A model generated the notes under the pieces. It had not been told where the DNA came from and ran no database searches. It saw nothing but the letters and a program-made list of their open reading frames with translations. The translations under genes were made by a program, and so were the position numbers. DNA of 64,000 bases from Owenia fusiformis (lineage: Eukaryota > Annelida > Polychaeta > Sabellida > Oweniidae), in the NCBI GenBank assembly GCA_903813345.2, contig CAIIXF020000002.1, forward strand, positions 7,266,372 to 7,330,371, written 5' to 3'. This document shows, piece after piece, positions 11,500 to 20,833 of the stretch (positions within the stretch are counted from its first letter, which is position 1; each line of letters begins with the position of its first letter).

Positions 11500-12000
11500 C
11501 TGTTCAGGTGAGATAAGAAAAAATAGCCATTCTTCTACCATTGATTATGTACTTATGAATGACTTGTGTATACAAATTTTCCATAAAATGACAGTTCACG
11601 AGAACCATGATGTGTCAGTGGGCAGTGACCACCTAATCATAACTCTTGAACTGTCAATACATGCTAACAAAGTTAAACCTAAATCTGTAAACATCCAACA
11701 AGAGAAGCCATTTAGGTGGAACCTCAATGAGTCAACAGATTGGACTTCTTTTCGCGAAATGTTATCTGATAATCTCTCTAATTGGTCAATAAATGATTTT
11801 ATTAATGTCAATGAAGCTTGGAAAAGCTGGAAAACTATTTTAACTGAGGTTGCAGATACAACTATTGGTAGAAGCCTGAGACTTCAGAATGCCACCTTGT
11901 CTAACCCCATTTTGGTGCCTTTTGCTCCTGTTTCTATCAATATAAGAGGTGTTTTCTTTGTGAGGAAAGTCTGTTCTTTCAAACGATACAATCATTTTAT
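11500..12000 (+). pseudogene. LINE ORF2 endonuclease C-terminal part and linker
   Basis: Encodes NSHSSTIDYVLMNDLC and SVGSDHLIITLEL, matching the IDYV and SDH motifs that close the LINE endonuclease domain. About 130 residues of the linker towards the missing reverse transcriptase follow. Confidence 0.7.
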
Positions 12001-12027
12001 GTGGGAAAGTACTCGACAATAAACTCC

Positions 12028-12280
12028 TTTTCTAGAGCCCTTGTGGAAATGAGATCAGGGACGATGATGAATCCAATAGGGTTTGCTAAGTATTCCAAGA
12101 TTGAATAAGAGAAGGGAAATGTATTGAGGGTAGCTGGATGGTTAGGATGGTTCAGACATTTGCTTATGGACTGGACGTAAAGTAACAAGTATAATCCATT
12201 ACTGAAGAGGAAGGCTACATGCTAAGTACTGTATATATACACATCGTCCCTGATCTCATTTCCACAAGGGCTCTAGAAAA
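12028..12280. repeat. 39-bp perfect inverted repeat (hairpin arms 12028-12066 / 12242-12280)
   Basis: The two arms read as exact reverse complements (starting TTTTCTAGAGCCCTTGTG and ending ACGATG on the plus strand), 175 bp apart. The spacer has no recognised content. Confidence 0.85.
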
Positions 12281-13059
12281 TATGTAGGTATGTTAATATT
12301 AGGTCAAATATCGCTGCGCTATACATCCATTCTCAATAACTAGGCACATTTCCATGAGTAAAATGGACTAAAAATGAAGTTGGTTTAAATGGCTTTAATT
12401 TGATGTTTTATTATTTGAATATATATGTCAAGTAGCTTATCCGCAAATATCTTCATCAATCCCATGCCCCTTCACGGAAAATTTACACGTTGAAGCGCAT
12501 ATGATATTAATTAAAATGTAAGTCTCTGTCATTAACGTTATGGAGGGGTGTCATATCGAGATACTGTATTTTCAATCAAAGCAATATTCTCATGTTACTT
12601 TGGCATCTAAAAATAGCAATGTATTTCACCTTGATACTAAATCAGTGATCTCATATGTAATCATGTCAAAACATCAATTGTTGTTTCGTAATGTTTATAC
12701 TAAAGTTTAATCAACAGTAACATTTGAAACACACATTGTCCAATGTCTCCTTATGTCACGTATATGATGGTAACATCCACTAACTTTTGCAATAAAAATA
12801 TTTAATGTAATACGAACATTATATAAGAACACAATACCAAGGACTTAACTAGCTGCCATATACGCTTTATGGTAGAATGAATGCAAACAGGATTAAAGTG
12901 TCTTTTTCTTTCTTTATACAATTAGAAAGCGGAATCTTTATTAACGTAAATTATTCACAGTATATACATCAATATATATCGTCAAGAAGTAACAGCAGTC
13001 AGCCCCCGTCAGCCCCCCCCCCCCCCTTATATCATACGTACATATGTACTACAAAAACA
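12281..13059. other. AT-rich spacer
   Basis: No gene is seen. A C-rich run at about 12999-13026 (AGCCCCCGTCAGCCCCC then a homopolymer) is the only marked feature. Confidence 0.55.
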
Positions 13060-13467
13060 TCACTTATTCCTTTGGTCATGTAAATACTGAATACGTGTTT
13101 GAATCTCAGGACTCAGCGTGTAGAGCCTTTTAAATTTCCCTGTATGGATCGGCTCCTCTATTACACATAACACATCGTGAGCTTTCGGCCAAATTATGTC
13201 ACTTTTTAGAGGCCACTGAAGACACATTTTTTTCTTCTCCATGAAAGAAATTTCATATTCATTATCGTCAGCATCTACACACAAAACCTTTCCAACATAC
13301 CAGCAGTTATTGTAAACTGCGGCAACGAATTCGCCAACGTGTACCTCTATATTTTCCCTCTCAGTTTGCATGGATTGCTTTATTGTCTCTTCTTGTATTT
13401 CATTACTTGGTCCTACTTCGTATGATTCCATTACTTGTTTCTGTTTTTTCTTTGAATCAAACACCAT
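13060..13467 (-). pseudogene. C-terminal frame of the TE-like gene
   Basis: A 135-residue open frame with VGEFVAAVYNNCWYVGKVL, a short SH3/Tudor-like beta-rich motif, and then KSDIIWPKAHDVLCVI. It follows KLHAIVGIRDG..., the resumption point of the same protein beyond the MITE. Its ATG at 13467 is internal to the original reading frame. Confidence 0.55.
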
Positions 13468-13584
13468 TTTTTACAACTGTCCAATGGCCGCATATATACC
13501 CATTTAAATATGTAGCACAGTAGAAGCTGACATCGGCATAGCCAACAGTTCCATCTCTGATTCCAACGATAGCATGAAGTTTAA

Positions 13585-14102
13585 AGATTCCGATAAATCA
13601 GGCTACGTATACCGCCGTATTTACATAAGGGGATTAGAAGGTTTTATTTTTTATTTAGGTATGCAAGCTATATAAAATTAGGCCTTCTAGCATGCATGTA
13701 CTCGTGTGTACAATCAGCATGCCCTTCAATATTATATAAACACGGTGTTACTATACCAGGCTATTCAATATGTACTACATAATATACACTATTTATGTGT
13801 GTACTACATGTGAATACGATTCCCGGGGAAACAAAAAGACAAATACTTTTTGTATGTCCAAAATGAGCCATTTGATTGATACATACACTAAATAGCTTCA
13901 TAAATAACATCTACAAAGTATATCTAATAGTAATTTTCAATTTCAATGGTGAAACTTCCCTGGTTACGATTATACGGGAAACCATCACGAGACGAAGATT
14001 GTTCGCCTTCCTGGCTTACCTCTGAATCGTGTACCTGGTAATCTCTTTATATAGTTTAGCGAGAACGCTGCGCCTGCGCAGTATTAAACTTTGGCGCACA
14101 CT
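13585..14102 (+). mobile_element. TTAA-flanked MITE, copy A (518 bp), inserted in the TE-like gene
   Basis: TTAA occurs at 13581-13584 and 14103-14106. Removing the element and one TTAA restores an unbroken reading (GTF then KLHAIVG) in the host frame, which fixes both ends. A second copy lies inverted at 41712-42780. On the minus strand the element starts AGTGTGCGCCAAAG and holds a TATATAAAG motif and a GAG/GTAAGC donor-like site. Only the outermost AG of the two ends is inverted. No open frame is seen inside. Confidence 0.85.
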
Positions 14103-16182
14103 TTAAAAGTGCCTTTCAAGGCACGAAGCCCTTCGCATTGTGACATTACTGCAGAGTCCGTTTCCTGGCTTTCTTTGATAGAAACCAATAGGAATTCAAC
14201 ATTTTTCATAGAGAATGATCTTGCCCATTTGAAAAACTCCTCGGCGTCCCAAATGCTGCACTTATTTCCACAAACTGCTTCGTCAGCCATTCGTTACACG
14301 TACCCCCAGCCCATCACAGGGACCTTTGCCATGACCAACTTCAAAATAATTCCATCTTGCATCAACTCAAAAGATGTCGAGATGATTTGCGACAGTCGGG
14401 AATGCTTTATTGTTCCTGAACTGACTGGTGGGCCCATCTGTCCAGTAGTGGATTGTTTTAAGTTCTGGTTTGAGTTGCTTTAACTTGGGCATTAGCTTAC
14501 CTATGATCGTGTGAACTGTACCATAGGAATATGACATTTCATCTGACACTACAACAAAACTTTTATGGGTCAAATCTCCATTTTGTCTATAGTATTCGAC
14601 TGCAGGATGAAGTGTGATACTAGTCTGATTCCAATGAGCGCTCTGTACTTCATCAGATGATTTGCACGAATAATTCTCCGCAAAATCCATTTGCGCTATC
14701 ATATCACGATCATCTAAGTTGTCCTTCAACTCTTTCATTTCACGGTATTGTTTTTTAATTCTAGCTACGTGTTCTTTGAAATCCCTAACCATTGTTGTGA
14801 AGAACTCCAAAAACTCATCATTTCTTACGTCAGTATCGACTATTCTTGTGACATATTTTTTCTTATTCCTTTCTGTTATTTCTACTCTCTTCCATTGACC
14901 AACTTTGATGATGTCAGATTTCAGATTATCTTTCACGAGCTGCACATGCTCATCTGCAGATTTTATGAATGTTTCAGTCTGCTTTGGTATATTGACACCC
15001 TCATTTTAAGACAAGGGCCATATTTTGATGCTTTATACATAAACATGTTCTTCTTGTGGGGAACGAAGTGGGGACAAGGTGTGGTGGACACATGCGACAG
15101 AATGTTGCTAAATACATCTTTATGCTTGGATTTTCAGACAAAAACTTTACATGTAAGGCTGACATATAGTCGCAAAGTATACGCCTCTGCTTCTTTACAC
15201 CATCAGTACTATCATAATCCTTTTTTTCCGGGCATCATACGACTATTGTCGTCTCTCTCCATGAATACCTCATAGGTCTTCATAAACTTGTGTGCAGTAC
15301 GCTTTCGAAAATGTTTATTTGCCTTGTCGAATTTATGTCCCCTTGCTTGTGATAAATGTCGTCTACTCAGTCCTGTGTTTTTGTTCAGCCAAGCAATGCC
15401 CTTGTACTTCTTTATCACCTTTCCGGATACTATATTAATTAAATTAGATTTTTACATGTTTTCCACTTCTTAGATTTTTCTAGATTTTTGATATGTCTTT
15501 AAACTCATCAATATGCATTTGTTGCACTAGGTTTAATATTCTATTGCAATTTTTTCATTTATTTTTGATGTTTTTACTGGAATACAAACGATTCACCTGA
15601 AAACACGTAGACAAGACTTTACCGACAAGATTTTAGGACGGATAAATCCAAAAAGGCTGACAATAAAAAAGTGATTATGAGTTTTTGCTGATTTCGTTTT
15701 ACAAAATTGTCACATATAATCACTGTTAACAATAACATAGTCTTTTACAACAAAGTACACCTGAAATTATTTATAAAGCTACTAAATAGTTAACGTATGG
15801 AAACTCAAAACCACCATTCCATATGATACAAAGTATAATCGCGCGCTAACTTTTCTTAAGACATTCAAAATGGCTGACATGACTGAGCTAACAGGTCAAA
15901 AACCTAATCAGATGTAGAACGAAGTAAGCTGAACAAGATATTAAATCTTAAGAGCAACTGTGAAGCCGTTTTTCTTAAAGTTTGCAGACAAGTATTTTAG
16001 CATTTGACTTCAAAATGGACGATAAGAAGTAGGTATCGAGTTATATTTTTCATCTACATCTGTAAGCACTTTTAAGTTGTCCCTGAAAATTTGAAGGTGA
16101 TATCTGTGTAACGGTTTTGGAGAAAACATATTAATTTTATCAATTAGTCGATGTTAAAAATAGTCGGGAAACCCAAAATAGG

Positions 16183-16315
16183 TTAATACGCTCCAATACG
16201 ATTATTCCCGGGGACAATACGATATTTTCATGTAATACGCTCCAATACGATTTTTTCCCGGGGACAATACGATTTTTTCATGTAATACGATTCAATACGA
16301 TTTTTATTACTTCAC
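16183..16315 (+). repeat. short tandem repeat of ~60 bp (TAATACGCTCCAATACGATT units)
   Basis: Two full units and a partial third contain TAATACGCTCCAATACGATT, then TTCCCGGGGACAATACGAT and TTTTCATG. The CCCGGGGA core is palindromic. Confidence 0.75.
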
Positions 16316-18400
16316 ATTTCCCTGGGAAAACAGTAGTATTATGGAATAAAGTATAATATAACCTTACTTTGAAGAGCTATCTAAGTATTTAGTGAATTTT
16401 TACTCTAGGCAGCCATTTTGAATTTTGAGGTACACATCAGAAAAACAATACTACACTTTGGTCTACTCTAAATTCCTTTAATTAATTTGGGTATAATATA
16501 GCCATACTTTGAATAAATTTTGGAAACTATTGTGTAATCCCACACGAGGCGGCCATTTTGAATTTTTGAGGCCCGAATCAGAAAAAAGATACAGCAATTA
16601 TGATCTTCTCTCAAATTCCTTCAATTTGAGTATAAAAAGCCATACTTTTTCGGGAAAACTATTCACCTATAAACTTGCACATCTTTCCAGCAAATAACAT
16701 GTGAAAGAAATCCGTTCACTAGTATAATTGACTTATCTTGCATCAGAGTCGTCATTCTTGTCTTCTTTCTTCTTTTTGTCGTCTTTATTTGTCTCGATTG
16801 ATTTTGATTTTAGTAAATATAATTTCTTCAGGGTCCACAGACTTGAGACTGCGCATAGGTGGGATAAACATTTTTATTCGGCCGGAAAACGCTCCCCTTC
16901 CCTTTTCTGGTGTTCTTATGTTGTCTTCTGCCGTTTCCTTCCTCTTACTTGAATTGTGATCGGTCCCCTAACTTCTCATATTTCACCATCTTTGTGGAGA
17001 ATATGTAGTTTCATATTAATTTGGTAAAGATTAAAAGGTGGATTGGATCGAGTGGATTGGATTCATGTAAAAGGTGGATTGGATCGGGAATCTTTGAAAT
17101 ATGGATTTTCCTTAAAAATTCTATTGATCTCCCTGTATGTCAAATAATAAATGTAACATTATTTTGCTTGGTTGACTAGATGGGTGAACTGGTACTCGCT
17201 TTCTTATTCATTCCAAGTGTAATTTGAGACATTTATAAATCATAAGGCAGACTGGTTTGAAGATCCATATCATCTGTTTTCAGTTCAAACAGAAACAAGG
17301 TGAAATGTTTTTGGAACATCCACATATCAATTTGAATGACAGCTTTTATCTACAGATCTATGTTTATTATGTCTTACAAAAGTTGATTTACAAGGGAAAG
17401 CAGTTAAATACTTAAGGAGTATCTATCAACTAATTGGATTATATATTTGTTGTTGCTTTGTTCTGATTCCTCAAAGGGACCCAAGTGATCACAAAATACT
17501 TGAGAGGGAAATTGCTTAGAGGGAGTTCAACAGAAAAAAACTTAAAGAAATTCCATATATGTAAAATGACGACGTTCATATACATTTTATTTTGGCTATA
17601 ACGGAAAAAGCAGTGGAGCAATTTTGTTTATATTACAGATGTGAATACTTGCACACTGTTTTATGGCTGTTCAATGGGATTTACCACGCCTTGGCGTTAT
17701 ATTATTTAGCTACTACATTTTTATCTCCCATTATAATCATTCCCAGATCATTTTAATTTACAAACAATAACACAGGGTTACATTTTACAGTTTTATCATA
17801 GGGTATGTCATTTACAATACAAAATATATAAAACGCAAAACTCAGATATTACATATACAGGCTACAATATGAAGGAGCACATACACTTCGAATACAATTC
17901 GAATACGTTATAAATGCATTGATCCTGAATTTGAATGACAATGTGGTAAAATGCGCCACAAGGTTCAGTGCCCAGTTCCTCTTTAAATGTAAGAGGGAGG
18001 TTAAGTAATATTTTTGATAGAACTTGTACATAAACGTAAAGTGTTATGACCCCTATGACTTACTGTTCCTCACTAAATTTTCAATATGCTTAATTAAACT
18101 ATATTTTAAACTATTTTCTACTCAATCGGGGAATTATTATAGCATACTACGATGGGGATAAATAATGACAAGAGCATCATAGTTTTACACATTCACGTAC
18201 AAATTCTCTATGAAAATGCAACGAAAGCAACATAATATATAATTCATTTAAAACAAGCCGTGGGTCTTGAGCAGTCAGGTCTGAATAATTCTCTGTCATT
18301 GTACCATCGATGGCACATCCACCTTGTGAGGCTAAGGTTGCATTCGCTGGTATTAACTGCAGTTTGTTGGGTGACGATTCGATAGGTATTTTATAACCAA

Positions 18401-18406
18401 TTTATT
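18401..18406 (-). promoter_or_regulatory. candidate polyadenylation signal of the FAS1 gene
   Basis: AATAAA on the minus strand, about 165 nt after the stop codon at 18572. Other A-rich hexamers in this AT-rich tail could also serve. Confidence 0.35.
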
Positions 18407-18571
18407 TAAATATGAATAGTACGAACACATTAAGTATCCACGAGTCAGTCGAATGTTAAATTCGCAAATCTAAAGTTAGCACATTGTAGGTCCACTGCAC
18501 GTTTACTGCGAACCCCATAGCGCGTTTAACCCATTTCTAATTTGTCATCATCTCAGACGCCTTTTGTTGAC

Positions 18572-20833
18572 TCATTCATCGTTCTGTACTTCTGTTGTGA
18601 CTTTCCTGTGTACTTTACCATCTGGCCCGATACGGGTTACAGTTTTAGTGACAATAGTTTTAGTAACTGTTGAACTCTGTCCACCCTCTTGTGTAAATTT
18701 CATTTGTGAGCCGTCCCATTGAATACTGAAGCGAATCCCTGAATCAGTTCTCAAATACCACTTCCCATCTTGATTCTCCAAGTGGAGCCGCACGTCATTG
18801 GAATCAAGTCCCAATGTGGTCAAGTGTACTTGTAGTCCACTATTGAAAACAATCCGCCAAGACCCATCGCTATCCCTTTCCAGAGTAGCGTCCGAAAGTG
18901 CATTGTTTTCGTTTTGTGTATCACGTGTAGTTGGTATATCAAAACGTTTACCAGATGCAGTGATGTACCAAACACCATTTTGGCTCAGAAGCTTTGGTCT
19001 GGCGTTTGATTGGAGGCTTATTCCATAAACGGATTTTAGATTAAATCTTTCCCCGCTTGACGTGACAAGGTACCAAATCCCCAAAGACCTGACAAGCCTC
19101 GCTCCATCAAGATTAACAGAGGGTAGTTTAAATGAGTTCAATATATTCATGCGGAATCGTCTTCCAGAAGATAACACTATGAACCAAGCATCTCCGTTAT
19201 TTTCTAAAGATGGAGTTTCTGTACTTCCAACATTGATGCCTAGATCACGGAGTTCAAATGTCCCGGAGCTCTGTGTGGTCAGGAACCACAAACCGTTGAT
19301 TTTCTGTACTTTTGACGTTTCGAGATCCTTTCCAGAAAAGGTAAAACCCTCTTTTGTATTGATCTCAGATACGTACCGTTCTCCAGTGTAAGTTACAATC
19401 AAGTACTTAGTACCATCTTCTGTGACCAGATACCATCTATCATTCTCGAGTATAATTGTCGGCTTGGCGGCGTTTATTAGTATATCAACCCCTATCAAGT
19501 ATTTCACAGGTATCTCCCGATTGTCATTCATTCTAATGTACCACGATGCATAATCCGGGTGTTTAAAGAGCTCCGCGCCTTCTAATTCAGTGACTTCAAC
19601 CGGTACTGGAGGGACAACAGTAAATGATTTGCCATTTGGAAGTGTTATCAACCAACCACTATCCGTTTTGGACAAAGCAGGGCGAGCGTTTTGTCTTAGA
19701 TTTACACCCAAATTTGTCAGTTTGACACTCTGTCCAGTTGATGTGAGAAGAATCCATTTACCAAGTTGCTTCTTGAGACTTGCACCTTCAAACGAGAATA
19801 GATCATCACTAGTAAGTTCTGGAACACCAGTAAAAGTTTGTTCGACGGTATCAATGGGACTTGTAGTGCTTGACTCATCTGTCATTGCTCGATCAACGTT
19901 TATGACAAATCGTTCGCCACTTTCAAGTACGCAATACCATACCCCATTAACATTTTCCAAACTTGGTTTAGAATCTAATCCAATATCTACGCCCATATCG
20001 TTCAAATTATACGTGGCTCCATTTGTAGTCTCAACAATCCAGTTGTGATTTTCCCGTTTCAAGATTGCACCATAGAGATCGATCTGTTTTGTTTTAATTT
20101 CGAAGTTATCTTCCGATACATGCAGATCAGTGGATCTGTTGGTTATTAAATTGAGGGGGTATCTATTTTCGTCAGCTACTACATACCACTTCTGCCCATC
20201 TCTTACTAGTTGAGGTTCAGAACTAAAATCAATATCAACGCCAAGATCTGCAAGCTTAATTATCTTTCCACTGATTGTCACGACCACCCATTTGTCACCA
20301 TCATGATCAAGTGTGGCACCTTGCAGGTTGATAAGGCTAGATTGCTCGCCATCTGGTACCGGTCTCTCAATTAAATCTTCATTTCCGATTAAATTTCCAC
20401 GTGACCTTGATCTACCACCGGAAACTCTTATACCGGAACTACTTCTGCCTCGATGTCGATCGGGAACACCACCAAAGGTGTTAATGACGTTATTATCTGG
20501 GTTCTCAGGAATAACTGGTTTCTCCACCTTTACCTTGATATTGCTTTTCATTATGATAACACTATTTCCAGAATTTGCCTTACTATCTTCGTCATCGTTT
20601 AATTCATCGCATTCTTCACATTCAATCACTCTGCTTATAATATGGACAACACCATTCTCAGATACAACATCTCGAGTGGTGATCTCGCCATCATCGTTAA
20701 TGACAATCGTAGGACGATCGTTGGGTCTACTTATGTTCACAATTTGCCCATTCAATGCTTTCATTCTATACGTCATCAATGGTTTTGCAGCAACCGTATG
20801 GAATTCGTTCCAAAGAATATGATTCTCGACCCA
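18572..20833 (-). CDS. FAS1 gene, exon 13 (domain 4 end plus seven-repeat C-terminal region)
   Basis: A 2262-nt terminal exon begins WVENHILWNEF, closes FAS1 domain 4 with GVVHIISRVI, then an acidic CEECDELNDDED patch, a linker rich in Arg/Ser/Gly, seven repeats and the stop. The acceptor TTTGTTTACAG ends at 20834. The ATG at 20779 is internal to the gene and is not the start. Confidence 0.92.
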   Translation of the reverse strand, partial: WVENHILWNEFHTVAAKPLMTYRMKALNGQIVNISRPNDRPTIVINDDGEITTRDVVSENGVVHIISRVIECEECDELNDDEDSKANSGNSVIIMKSNIKVKVEKPVIPENPDNNVINTFGGVPDRHRGRSSSGIRVSGGRSRSRGNLIGNEDLIERPVPDGEQSSLINLQGATLDHDGDKWVVVTISGKIIKLADLGVDIDFSSEPQLVRDGQKWYVVADENRYPLNLITNRSTDLHVSEDNFEIKTKQIDLYGAILKRENHNWIVETTNGATYNLNDMGVDIGLDSKPSLENVNGVWYCVLESGERFVINVDRAMTDESSTTSPIDTVEQTFTGVPELTSDDLFSFEGASLKKQLGKWILLTSTGQSVKLTNLGVNLRQNARPALSKTDSGWLITLPNGKSFTVVPPVPVEVTELEGAELFKHPDYASWYIRMNDNREIPVKYLIGVDILINAAKPTIILENDRWYLVTEDGTKYLIVTYTGERYVSEINTKEGFTFSGKDLETSKVQKINGLWFLTTQSSGTFELRDLGINVGSTETPSLENNGDAWFIVLSSGRRFRMNILNSFKLPSVNLDGARLVRSLGIWYLVTSSGERFNLKSVYGISLQSNARPKLLSQNGVWYITASGKRFDIPTTRDTQNENNALSDATLERDSDGSWRIVFNSGLQVHLTTLGLDSNDVRLHLENQDGKWYLRTDSGIRFSIQWDGSQMKFTQEGGQSSTVTKTIVTKTVTRIGPDGKVHRKVTTEVQNDE

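Larger units (their letters stand above)
9040..12022 (+). mobile_element. CR1/L2-like LINE remnant, broken and lacking reverse transcriptase
   Basis: On the plus strand the order is an SGNH/esterase-like ORF1 region, CCHC zinc knuckles, then the N-terminal and C-terminal parts of an EEP-type endonuclease. Frameshifts and stops interrupt ORF1. About 900 bp of unrelated AT-rich DNA (about 10565-11475) separates the endonuclease halves. No reverse transcriptase follows. The component sub-features are given below. Confidence 0.75.
13060..15418 (-). pseudogene. degenerate TE-like gene (QMDFAENY / YWTDGPTSQFRN family), split by a MITE
   Basis: Read from 15418 down, it gives an N-terminal basic segment (LSQARGHKFDKANKHFRKRT), then a Cys-rich part (ATFCRMCPPHLVPTS, TRRTCLC), a helical linker, then IAQMDFAENYSCKSSDEVQS, LHPAVEYYRQNGDLTHKSF, IHYWTDGPTSQFRN and, after a frameshift at about 14366, a YFEVGHGKGPCDGLG motif. 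It goes on through a 68-residue frame (14290-14084), is interrupted by the MITE at 13585-14102, and resumes with KLHAIVGIRDGTVGYADVSF and a C-terminal 135-residue frame (13467-13060). I know this motif order as a multi-copy family in invertebrate genomes. The acidic MDF and YWTD positions could be part of a DDE nuclease core (inference). Stops and frameshifts make it dead. Confidence 0.65.
15419..18571. other. spacer with dispersed and tandem repeats
   Basis: No gene is seen. Two blocks of about 145 bp (about 16400-16545 and 16546-16660) repeat the GCCATTTTGAATTTTGAGG...TCAGAAAAA pattern also found near 5190. A TGGATTGGATCG repeat lies near 17040-17085. The region from 17.4 to 18.5 kb is plain AT-rich sequence downstream of the FAS1 gene. 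Confidence 0.55.

Noticed and set aside
14748-15275. 175-residue plus-strand open frame
   Set aside because: It is the antisense shadow of the TE-like gene, whose recognisable motifs are on the minus strand.
20777-20779. ATG at the start of the long 735-residue open frame as a gene start
   Set aside because: The frame is open further upstream to a good acceptor at 20834 and completes FAS1 domain 4 there. Earlier exons join it in phase.
18798-20822. Plus-strand frames of 65-169 residues
   Set aside because: Antisense shadows of the last FAS1-gene exon.
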